Below are positions 48,941-56,184 of a stretch of DNA of 64,000 nt, piece by piece (position 1 is the first letter of the stretch; every line of letters starts with the position of its first letter). The stretch is from Agromyces albus (GTDB taxonomy: Bacteria; Actinomycetota; Actinomycetes; Actinomycetales; Microbacteriaceae). Both the position numbers and the translations under genes were made by a program. The stretch spans positions 744,001-808,000 of the forward strand of contig NZ_JAUSWX010000001.1 in the NCBI RefSeq assembly GCF_030815405.1. The letters are read 5' to 3'. The notes below the pieces were generated by a model. It was not told where the DNA came from. It worked only from the letters and a program-made list of their open reading frames with translations, and ran no database searches.

Positions 48941-51100
48941 GTGGCGCACCGCATCTACATCTGCTCGGCTGAGGGCAACACCGGCAAGTCCACGGTCGCG
49001 CTCGGAACTCTCGACACCCTGAGCCGGCGCGCGACGCGCGTGGGCGTGTTCCGTCCGATCGCCCGATCGACCGCCGAGCGCGACTACGTGCTCGAGTTGC
49101 TGCTCAGCCACGAGGGCGTGGTCGAGCTCGACTACGACGACGCGATCGGCGTGCGCTACGACGACGTGCACGCGAACCCCGATGCCGCGCTCGCCACGAT
49201 CGTGCGCCGCTTCAAGGCCGTCGAAGACCGCTGCGATGCCGTGGTCGTGCTCGGTTCCGACTTCACGGATGTCGGCAGTCCCACCGAGCTCGCCTACAAC
49301 GCGCGCATCGCGGCGAACCTCGGTGCCCCCGTGCTGCTCGTGCTCGGCGGCCGCGTCGGCGAGGGCCGCGGCCGCTCGGAGCGACTCGGCTACTCCGACG
49401 CGCGAACCCCCGACGAGCTCGCCCAGCTCACCGAGCTCGCCGTCGAGGAGCTCGGACGTGAGCACGCGAGTCTCCTCGGCATCGTGGCCAATCGCGCCGA
49501 TCCCGATCGGCTCATCGAGATCGTCGAGGCCGTGCGGGAGGCCGCCGGCTCGGGAGCGGATGCCGCGGGCACCGAGGTGCTGGCCGAGACATCCGTCGCC
49601 GTGTGGGCCATTCCCGAAGACCCGTTCCTCGTCGCCCCCTCGATGCGCACGATCATGTCGGCGGTCGACGGCGAGTTGTACGCGGGCGATCCCGACCTCC
49701 TGAACCGCGAGGCGCTCGGCGTGGTCGTCGCGGCGATGTCGATGGAGAACGTGCTCACGCGGCTCATCGAGGGGTCGGTCGTCGTGGTGCCGGGCGATCG
49801 CAGCGAAGTGCTCATCGGCGTGCTCACGGCGCACGCCTCGGCGACGTTCCCGTCGATCTCGGGCATCGTGCTGAACGGCGGCTTCCCGCTCGCCGAACAG
49901 GTGGAGCGACTCGTCGACGGGCTGCAGGCGGGCCTGCCCATCATCCGCACCGAGTTCGGCAGCTACGACACCGCGCTCGCGATCACGCATGCCCGCGGGC
50001 GGCTCGCGGCGGAGTCGCAGCGCAAGCGCGACACGGCGCTCTCGCTCTTCGAGAAGCACGTCGACGGGCAGGGCCTGCTCGACCTGCTCGACGTCGCGCG
50101 CGCCGAGGTCGTCACGCCGCTCATGTTCGAGTACGGCCTCCTCGAACGGGCGCGTGGGGTGCGCAAGCACATCGTGCTCCCCGAGGGCGACGACGACCGC
50201 ATCCTGCGCGCAGCAGCCACCTTGCTCGCGCGTGACGTGGCGGAGCTCACGATCCTCGGCGAGGAGATCGAGGTGCGTTCCCGCGCGATCGGCCTCGGCC
50301 TCGACATCTCACGCGCGACCGTGCTCTCGAACCACGACCACGTGCTCGTCTACCGTTTCGCCGACGAGTACCAGCGGCTCCGCGCGCACAAGGGCGTCAG
50401 CCTCGAGCAGGCGCGGGAGACCGTCAGCGACGTCTCGTACTTCGGCACGATGATGGTGCACCTGGGTCTCGCCGACGGCATGGTGTCGGGCGCAGCGCAC
50501 ACGACGGCGCACACGATCCGGCCGGCATTCGAGATCATCAAGACGAAGCCCGGGGTCGAGGTCGTCTCGAGCGTGTTCCTGATGGCACTCGCCGACCGCG
50601 TGCTCGTCTACGGCGATTGTGCCGTCGTGCCTGATCCCACCGCCGAGCAGCTCGCCGACATCGCCGTCTCATCGGCCGAGACGGCGGCGCAGTTCGACAT
50701 CGAGCCGCGCATCGCGATGCTCTCGTACTCGACCGGCGAGTCGGGCTCGGGCGCCGAGGTCGACAAGGTGCGCCGTGCGACCCAGCTCGTGCGCGAGCGC
50801 GCGCCGCAGCTCGCGGTCGAGGGGCCGATCCAGTACGACGCCGCCGCCGATGCCGCGGTCGCGCGCACGAAGCTTCCCGATTCCGAGGTCGCCGGCCGGG
50901 CCACCGTGTTCATCTTTCCCGACCTCAACACGGGCAACAACACCTACAAGGCAGTGCAGCGCTCGTCGGGCGCAGTAGCGATCGGGCCGGTGCTGCAGGG
51001 CCTGCGAAAGCCGATCAACGACCTCTCGCGCGGCGCCCTCGTGCAGGACATCGTGAACACCGTGGCCATCACGGCGATCCAGGCGGCGGATGCCTCGTGA
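48941..51100 (+). CDS. pta: phosphate acetyltransferase
   Basis: A 719-residue Pta of the long type. An N-terminal CobB/DRTGG-like region (IYICSAEGNTGKSTVALGTLD, a P-loop-like start) is followed by the catalytic domain from about residue 390 (RKHIVLPEGDDDRILRAA). MVSGAAHTTAHTIRPAFEIIKT, SYSTGESGSGAEVDKVRRAT and FPDLNTGNNTYKAVQRSSGA match the family. It interconverts acetyl-CoA and acetyl phosphate. The GTG is leaderless: TAGGCT (48929-48934) ends six bases before it. The stop overlaps the ackA start (GTGA), the usual pta-ackA arrangement. Confidence 0.97.
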   Translation: MAHRIYICSAEGNTGKSTVALGTLDTLSRRATRVGVFRPIARSTAERDYVLELLLSHEGVVELDYDDAIGVRYDDVHANPDAALATIVRRFKAVEDRCDAVVVLGSDFTDVGSPTELAYNARIAANLGAPVLLVLGGRVGEGRGRSERLGYSDARTPDELAQLTELAVEELGREHASLLGIVANRADPDRLIEIVEAVREAAGSGADAAGTEVLAETSVAVWAIPEDPFLVAPSMRTIMSAVDGELYAGDPDLLNREALGVVVAAMSMENVLTRLIEGSVVVVPGDRSEVLIGVLTAHASATFPSISGIVLNGGFPLAEQVERLVDGLQAGLPIIRTEFGSYDTALAITHARGRLAAESQRKRDTALSLFEKHVDGQGLLDLLDVARAEVVTPLMFEYGLLERARGVRKHIVLPEGDDDRILRAAATLLARDVAELTILGEEIEVRSRAIGLGLDISRATVLSNHDHVLVYRFADEYQRLRAHKGVSLEQARETVSDVSYFGTMMVHLGLADGMVSGAAHTTAHTIRPAFEIIKTKPGVEVVSSVFLMALADRVLVYGDCAVVPDPTAEQLADIAVSSAETAAQFDIEPRIAMLSYSTGESGSGAEVDKVRRATQLVRERAPQLAVEGPIQYDAAADAAVARTKLPDSEVAGRATVFIFPDLNTGNNTYKAVQRSSGAVAIGPVLQGLRKPINDLSRGALVQDIVNTVAITAIQAADAS

Positions 51101-52302
51101 GCATCGTCCTCGTCGTCAACTCGGGTTCCTCGTCGCTGAAGTACCAGCTGATCGACGTCGAGGCCGGGCGCGCGCTCGCGAACGGCCTCATCGAGCGGAT
51201 CGGGCAGGCCGAGGGGCACGTGCAGCATCGCCGTGAAGATGCCGAGAACGACCACGACACGTGGGACACCGACGAGGAGATCCCAGATCACGACGCGGCG
51301 TTCAAGCTCATGCTCGACGCGTTCGAGGAGCACGGGCCGTCGCTCGAGTCGCATTCGCCGGTCGCGGTGGGGCACCGCGTCGTGCAGGGCGGCTCGCGCT
51401 TCGTCGAGCCGACGGTCGTGACCGACCAGGTGAAGCGCGAGATCGAACAGCTCGAGGAGCTCGCGCCGTTGCACAACCCCGCGAACCTCGCGGGCATCGT
51501 CGCCGCGCAGCAGGCCTTTCCCGACGTGCCGCACATCGCGGTGTTCGACACGGCCTTCCACCAGACGCTGCCGCCCGCGGCCTACACGTACGCGATCGAC
51601 CGTGAGCTCGCAGCGAAGCACCGGGTGCGGCGTTATGGCTTCCATGGCACCTCCCACCGGTTCGTGTCTCGAGCGGCGGCGGAGTTCCTCGGGCAACCGG
51701 TCGAGGAGCTGCGGACGATCGTGCTGCACCTCGGCAACGGGGCATCCGCGTGCGCCGTCTCGGGCGGGCGCTCGGTGGAGACGAGCATGGGCATGACGCC
51801 GCTCGAGGGGCTCGTGATGGGCACGCGGTCGGGCGACATCGACCCCGCGGTGCTCCTGCACCTCCAGCGGGTGGCCGGGCTCGACACGGATGCCACCGAT
51901 AAGCTCCTGAACTCGCAGAGCGGCGTGCTCGGGCTCAGCGGCCATCGCGACATGCGCGACCTCGTCGGCGCGTTCGAGTCGGGTGACGAAGCGGCCACCC
52001 TCGCGCTCGAGGTGTACACGCACCGCATCCGCGCCTACGTCGGCGCCTATGCCGCCCAGCTGGGCCGCGTCGATGCCATCGCGTTCACCGCGGGTGTGGG
52101 CGAGAACTCGCCGATCGTGCGCGAATGGTCGCTCGCGGGACTCGAGGGCTTCGGCGTCGAGCTCGACGCCGACCGCAACCGGGCGCGGGCGAGCCACGCG
52201 CGCCGTATCTCGACCGATGCCTCGCGCACCGCGGTGCTCGTCGTGCCCACGAACGAGGAGCTCGAGATCGCGCGCCAGACGCTCGCGGCCGTCGAGGCAT
52301 GA
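51097..52302 (+). CDS. ackA: acetate kinase
   Basis: A 401-residue ASKHA-fold kinase. It starts VLVVNSGSSSLKYQLID and has PVAVGHRVVQGG, AVFDTAFHQTLPPAAYTYAI and RRYGFHGTSHRFVS. LHLGNGASACAVSGGRSVETSMGMTPLEGLVMGTRSGDIDPA and FTAGVGENSPIVR complete the signature. It transfers phosphate between acetyl phosphate and ADP. GTG start inside the pta stop. Converges with the SipW operon 15 bases downstream. Confidence 0.98.
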   Translation: MSIVLVVNSGSSSLKYQLIDVEAGRALANGLIERIGQAEGHVQHRREDAENDHDTWDTDEEIPDHDAAFKLMLDAFEEHGPSLESHSPVAVGHRVVQGGSRFVEPTVVTDQVKREIEQLEELAPLHNPANLAGIVAAQQAFPDVPHIAVFDTAFHQTLPPAAYTYAIDRELAAKHRVRRYGFHGTSHRFVSRAAAEFLGQPVEELRTIVLHLGNGASACAVSGGRSVETSMGMTPLEGLVMGTRSGDIDPAVLLHLQRVAGLDTDATDKLLNSQSGVLGLSGHRDMRDLVGAFESGDEAATLALEVYTHRIRAYVGAYAAQLGRVDAIAFTAGVGENSPIVREWSLAGLEGFGVELDADRNRARASHARRISTDASRTAVLVVPTNEELEIARQTLAAVEA

Positions 52303-52317
52303 GCGGACCTCCTCGGC

Positions 52318-52818
52318 TTAGTTGACCGTGCACGAATTCGAGCCGATGAGCGGCCACCTCGCCAGCGCAGTCGCGCGCGTGAAGGAGGTCCAGCCATTCA
52401 CCGTGGTCTCGAAGCCGATGGCCGCTTGCCTGTTCAACACGCCGCCGAGCAGGCCGATGTTGTATGTCGTCGTGTAGACACCACTGCCGTTCGGGCCGCT
52501 CGTCGAGGCGCCGGCGCCGATCAGCACGAGATTCGAAAGCAGGCCGTCGTTCGAGTAATAGAGGTTGATGTTCGTTGGCGCGGTGTAGCCACTCCCGACG
52601 GGGAACGACCATTGTGCGGTGAGGGTCGGCGAGAGGTCGGTGCCGCCCGCCGTGCACCCCAAGATTGTCGGCGCAACGACGGTCAGCGCGAAGAACTCGC
52701 CCTTCGCTACGGTCGCTTCGCTCCACCCTGCGTCGGTCGCGGTCGACTGCGCCGAGAAGGTGAGAACGGCGCCGAGTGCGAGTACCGCTCCGACCATGGG
52801 GTACCGGAGGCGCGTCAT
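52318..52818 (-). CDS. exported protein of the SipW operon, third substrate-like protein
   Basis: A 166-residue secreted protein. A basic start and hydrophobic helix (YPMVGAVLALGAVLTFSAQS) are followed by TDAGWSEATVAKGEFFAL, which parallels the AWxDxExATGxF cleavage region of the two SipW-type substrates upstream. The mature part is Ser/Thr/Gly-rich, has two Cys (TILGCTAGG and SNSCTVN) that may form a disulfide, and no recognised domain. It ends with TAA, rare here. The ATG overlaps the stop of the signal peptidase fusion. A structural or minor fibre subunit is an inference. Confidence 0.75.
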   Translation of the reverse strand: MTRLRYPMVGAVLALGAVLTFSAQSTATDAGWSEATVAKGEFFALTVVAPTILGCTAGGTDLSPTLTAQWSFPVGSGYTAPTNINLYYSNDGLLSNLVLIGAGASTSGPNGSGVYTTTYNIGLLGGVLNRQAAIGFETTVNGWTSFTRATALARWPLIGSNSCTVN

Positions 52819-54176
52819 CCGTTCCTCCCGTCTGGCCGCTCGCGCGGACGCCGGATCAGCGCGGCGCTTCCGGCGGCGATGAGCAGCAATGCCGCTATCA
52901 CGAGTGCGCCGGGTGCGAAGGGGAGACCCGTGCGGGCGATCCCGTCAGCCGGTGGACCCGTGCGGGCGATCCCGTCAGCCGGTGGACCCGTGCGGGCGAT
53001 CCCGTCATCCGGTGGACCCGTGCGGGCGATCCCGTAATCCGGGGGACCCGTGCGGGCGATCCGGTCATCCGGCGGACCCTTGCGGAGGATCCCGTCACCA
53101 CCTGGTCCGATGCCCGACGACTCGCCGAATCCGCTGGCACGTACGACGAGGTCTCGCCACCCCGCAGCGATCGACTCGGCGCCGCTGTCGGCCAAGCCGA
53201 CCGACAGCCGGAGCCAGCGCTCCTCGCTCGTCGACATCTCGTCGAGACGGTGGCTCGCTGCCACATCGGTCGCGGTCACGTCGAGGAGATCGCGCTGTCC
53301 CGAAGAGCAGCCGGCATCCGTCCAGCGTACGTCGCACGCGGCGACCGAAATGGTGAGCGCCGGTTCGTCGGCGGCGAACTCGAGGTCGATGTCGATGGCG
53401 CCCGGCTCGTCGGTGATCGCCTCGACTCCGACGATCCAGACGGACTCGACTCCCGGCTCGAGGTTCCGGGCCTGCTCGGCGTCGAGGATCGAGGTGAGCC
53501 GGATCACTTCGCCCTGCACGATGTGCTCGGTGGTCGCTGCGGTCGCGGGCTGGGGTGTCGTGGTCACGCCGATGAGCGCGGCCGCCACGACGACCGCGGC
53601 CGCGCCGACATGGCGCGCTCCCGTCGATCGGCGCATGCGCTCCCGGCGCTTCGAGCTGCGTGCGGGCGCTGCGCCACCCGGCGGCTCCCGCCGCGGCCAG
53701 AACGCCCACGTCACGAGGCCGGCCATGAGCACCGTCACGGTCGCCAGCGGCACGGGATTCCCTGCTGCGTCGATGGCGGATGCGATGCCCGGCACGGAGA
53801 AGATGACCTCTCGAACGTGGGAGACCGAGTAGGGGAACGGATCGTCCGTCGGATTCGCATCGCCTCGAAGCGTGAGCTCGCGAACGGCGCCGGTGCCCTC
53901 GATCGCGACCACTCGGTGGGTGATGGGCAGCGCGTCCGGGCGATCGACCGTCACGACATCACCCACCTCGACCTCGCTTGCGGGGATCTCGCGCACGAGC
54001 GCCGCTGAGCCGGCGGGGATCGTCGGCGTCATCGAGCCCGTGCTGAAGAGGATGACCGAGGCACCGAACCACACCGCGGCGAGCACGAGCAGGATGCACG
54101 CCGCACCGCCCGCGGCGAGCAGGGTGAGCACGACCTCGCCAGATACGTGCAGCGCCTTTCGTGCGATCGAGGTCAT
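52815..54176 (-). CDS. SipW-type signal peptidase fused to an IARTG-repeat, membrane-anchored extracellular domain
   Basis: A 453-residue open frame with two parts. Residues 1-160 are an ER/archaeal-type signal peptidase. TM helix 14-44 is followed by the nucleophile Ser48 (STGSMTPTIP), His87 in place of Lys (ITHRVVAI), Asp106 (RGDANPTDD) and a second TM (142-160). After a basic loop (PRREPP..SSKRRER) a third helix starts at M181. A 150-residue extracellular beta-rich region then runs to about 350 (IVQGEVIRL, CDVRWTDAGCSSG). Five GPP(A/D)DGIART-like decapeptides (367-416), a hydrophobic helix (424-441) and the basic tail RRPRERPDGRNG end the protein. Topology is consistent with one fused protein. 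M181 could also start a separate product. The gene starts 3 bases after the preceding stop. Confidence 0.8.
   Translation of the reverse strand: MTSIARKALHVSGEVVLTLLAAGGAACILLVLAAVWFGASVILFSTGSMTPTIPAGSAALVREIPASEVEVGDVVTVDRPDALPITHRVVAIEGTGAVRELTLRGDANPTDDPFPYSVSHVREVIFSVPGIASAIDAAGNPVPLATVTVLMAGLVTWAFWPRREPPGGAAPARSSKRRERMRRSTGARHVGAAAVVVAAALIGVTTTPQPATAATTEHIVQGEVIRLTSILDAEQARNLEPGVESVWIVGVEAITDEPGAIDIDLEFAADEPALTISVAACDVRWTDAGCSSGQRDLLDVTATDVAASHRLDEMSTSEERWLRLSVGLADSGAESIAAGWRDLVVRASGFGESSGIGPGGDGILRKGPPDDRIARTGPPDYGIARTGPPDDGIARTGPPADGIARTGPPADGIARTGLPFAPGALVIAALLLIAAGSAALIRRPRERPDGRNG
52921..53100 (-). repeat. six 30-base tandem repeats encoding IARTG decapeptides
   Basis: Six consecutive 30-base units (52921, 52951, 52981, 53011, 53041, 53071), with the outermost two diverged. 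They keep the reading frame. The translated unit GPPADGIART contains IARTG, like the LAxTG sorting motif of actinobacterial class E sortases. The four inner units are nearly identical, which indicates recent expansion. Confidence 0.9.
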
Positions 54177-54179
54177 GGT

Positions 54180-54812
54180 CTATCCAGAGGTTCCGGTGAA
54201 GGTCCACGTAGCTGAAGCGCTCTGGCCTTGGAAGCTGTTCGCGGCGCCCGCCATCACCCGCACATCGAAGCAGAAGCCGATCGATGCCCCAGCGGCGCCG
54301 ATGGGGTTCGACACCCCCGCTGGCGGTGCGTTCGAGAGCGGCACCCACGTCGTCGTGCCGCCGACGATGAAGGTCGAGGGAGCAGCGAACGCTGCCGCGG
54401 TACACGCAATCCCGGGATTCGGTGACGACGTGCGCACGGCGCGGTACTCGAGTGCCGTCTCCAGTCCGCCGCTGCGGTCGAGCCCGGTGAGCACGATGTC
54501 GCCGCCCACGGTGGAGGCGGGCGTCGTGCGCACATTCAGCCATGCGTAGTGCGAGACGCCGGGCGACATCGCGCTCGCAGTGAACGTCAGGCTTGCGCCG
54601 GGCGCTGCCAGGTTGTCGGCATAGGTCGGGCTTCCCGCGCTCTGCGACTGCACGTCGAAGACGCTCGAGCCGAAGTCGCCCGTTGCGACCTCAGTGTCGG
54701 TCCACGCGGCGAGCGTCGCCGTCGCACCTGCGCCGAGCACCAGCCCGCCGGCGAGCACCGCCCGCCATCGGGCGGCACCGCGCCGGCGTCGCCGTTCGGC
54801 GTGCCGTGGCAT
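54180..54812 (-). CDS. SipW-dependent-type exported protein (TasA/camelysin-like), second of operon
   Basis: A 210-residue protein with a SipW-type signal: Arg-rich start, WRAVLAGGLVLGAGATATLAAWTDTEVATGDFGSSVFDVQS. In this class cleavage occurs near TLAAW and the mature chain starts WTDTE. The mature part is a Thr/Ser/Gly-rich beta sandwich with SMSPGVSHYAWLNVRTT and a closing ASATWTFTGTSG, and two Cys. It is related to the protein at 54816. It starts 3 bases after that gene's stop. A secreted, possibly fibre-forming surface protein is inferred by analogy with TasA. Confidence 0.82.
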   Translation of the reverse strand: MPRHAERRRRRGAARWRAVLAGGLVLGAGATATLAAWTDTEVATGDFGSSVFDVQSQSAGSPTYADNLAAPGASLTFTASAMSPGVSHYAWLNVRTTPASTVGGDIVLTGLDRSGGLETALEYRAVRTSSPNPGIACTAAAFAAPSTFIVGGTTTWVPLSNAPPAGVSNPIGAAGASIGFCFDVRVMAGAANSFQGQSASATWTFTGTSG

Positions 54813-54815
54813 CCG

Positions 54816-55442
54816 CTACTCCGACGAGAGCGGATCCGTCGACGTTCCGACGAATTCCCAAGTGACTGTACCCGTGAGGTTCTGATCGATGTCAGGGCCC
54901 GCTGTCACGACGAAGCACAGGTTCAATGGCTCTTCTGTGGCCGTGAATGACGGGAGCGCAGTCGGTCCGCTCTCCGTCGTGGCGGCGCTGGGGACGAGTG
55001 TGGTCCCCGCCGTCGCCTCATCGCAGCCGGCGACGAAGGTGCCCGTGTCGACGACTTCGTAGGTGAGGTCGGCGGCGATCGGGTCGCCGCTCACCGCCTC
55101 GATCGTGAGGTCCGCCTCGTAGGTCGAGTCTGCGGAGAGCTGCACGGCGAACGGCACGGCGACGACGTCGCCAGGCGACAGCGCATCGGCGTCGACCACG
55201 AAGCTCAGGGTCTTTCCTGGAGCCACCAGGTCGCTCGAGAATGTCGTGCCGTTGGTGCTCCCCTCGAGATCGAAGGTGCCGGATCCGAAGCTGCCGGTCG
55301 CGAACTCGGAGTCGTTCCAGGCCGCGAGCGTGATCGCGGCGCCGACGCCGAGCACGAGCCCGCCGGCGATCACCGCCATCGCCTTGCGACGCCGTCCGGA
55401 CGCATTGACCTGCGCTGTTGCCTGCTCGAGTGGAGTTTCCAT
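54816..55442 (-). CDS. SipW-dependent-type exported protein (TasA/camelysin-like), first of operon
   Basis: A 208-residue protein with the signal MAVIAGGLVLGVGAAITLAAWNDSEFATGSFGSGTFDLEGS. The mature domain has APGKTLSFVVDADALSPGDVVAVPFAVQL and ends LTGTVTWEFVGTS, the same fold pattern as the next gene. The ATG at 55442 is chosen because GGGGGA lies five bases before it. In-frame ATGs upstream run into one of the GTCCCC repeats. It is the first gene of a four-gene operon that includes its own signal peptidase. Confidence 0.85.
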   Translation of the reverse strand: METPLEQATAQVNASGRRRKAMAVIAGGLVLGVGAAITLAAWNDSEFATGSFGSGTFDLEGSTNGTTFSSDLVAPGKTLSFVVDADALSPGDVVAVPFAVQLSADSTYEADLTIEAVSGDPIAADLTYEVVDTGTFVAGCDEATAGTTLVPSAATTESGPTALPSFTATEEPLNLCFVVTAGPDIDQNLTGTVTWEFVGTSTDPLSSE

Positions 55443-55443
55443 T

Positions 55444-55466
55444 GTGTCCCCCATTTGATGGGATCC
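55444..55466. promoter_or_regulatory. degenerate fourth GTGTCCCCC repeat at the start of the SipW operon
   Basis: GTGTCCCCCATTTGATGGGATCC resembles the three upstream repeats (arms GTCCC and GGGATC) and overlaps the ribosome-binding region of the first gene. Confidence 0.45.
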
Positions 55467-55531
55467 GGCCATGCGTCCCATGACTGGTGAGCCCGAGCGT
55501 AAGCGCGTTCTGAGGAGATAGCGAGCTTCGC

Positions 55532-55633
55532 GTGTCCCCCCTTACGGGGACCGGGCAAGCGAGGGTGCGTGTCCTCCCATATGGGGACTGGGCAAGCGTG
55601 GAGTACGCGTGTCCCCCGAATTGGGACAAAGCG
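55532..55633. promoter_or_regulatory. three tandem GTCCCC..GGGGAC inverted repeats upstream of the SipW operon
   Basis: Units begin GTGTCC at 55532, 55569 and 55609 (spacing 37 and 40). The cores are GTCCCCCCTTACGGGGAC, GTCCTCCCATATGGGGAC and GTCCCCCGAATTGGGAC. The first two continue with (C/T)GGGCAAGCG and the third with a degraded AAAGCGG, so the units are direct repeats as well as dyads. They lie 90-190 bases upstream of the first gene on the minus strand. A multi-site operator for an unknown regulator is likely. Confidence 0.65.
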
Positions 55634-55699
55634 GTCGAAACAGGGCTCGCCAGCGAGCCGGAACCGTGCTCAGCTCAGCGGAGAGCCCTCGGCCAAGGC

Positions 55700-56071
55700 T
55701 CAGCCGACGAGCCGGGCGCAGTCGATGCAGAGTTCCGCGGTGGGCCGCGCCTCGAGCCGGGCGACGGCGATGCGCTTGCCGCAACGCGAGCAGATGCCGT
55801 AGCTCCCATCGGCGATACGGGCGAGCGCCCGATCCACGTTGCTCAGTTCGGCTCGCGCATCGGCGAGCACGGCGCTGCGCTGCGACCACTCCTGCGTCAT
55901 CGTCGGGCCCTCGGGGTCGTGCTCGTCGTCGGCGGAGGCGCCCGAGCGGGCGGCACGGACCTCGCTCATCACAACGCCGAACTCGGCGAACCGTTCCTCG
56001 GCGTCGGCTCGCTCCTTCAGGAGTTTCACTTGGAAGCGTTCGAGCTGAGTCGGGGTCATCGTCGTGGACAT
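55700..56071 (-). CDS. DksA/TraR-family C4 zinc-finger protein
   Basis: A 123-residue protein. A helical coiled-coil part (1-85: QLERFQVKLLKERADAEERFAEF..RAELSNVDRALARIADGSYG) is followed by the zinc finger CSRCGKRIA..CIDCARLVG with C-x2-C-x17-C-x2-C spacing. Family members enter the RNA polymerase secondary channel or act as general regulators. The actinobacterial ones are less studied. GAAGGAG seven bases upstream supports the ATG at 56071. It is just upstream of the SipW operon control region and co-directional with it, but separated by repeats. Confidence 0.88.
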   Translation of the reverse strand: MSTTMTPTQLERFQVKLLKERADAEERFAEFGVVMSEVRAARSGASADDEHDPEGPTMTQEWSQRSAVLADARAELSNVDRALARIADGSYGICSRCGKRIAVARLEARPTAELCIDCARLVG

Positions 56072-56184
56072 GGCGCTCCTTCCGGTTCCCGAATGGTACG
56101 CCTGCCACATCGGTTTGGAGCGTTCGGCATCGCCGACAGCGAATTATTGCGTGCGGAGGCGCAACCTCGACTAGGTTCGGTCGC

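Noticed and set aside
52921..53100. 30-base repeats as a CRISPR array
   Set aside because: Units are directly adjacent without unique spacers, keep an open reading frame, and no cas gene is near.
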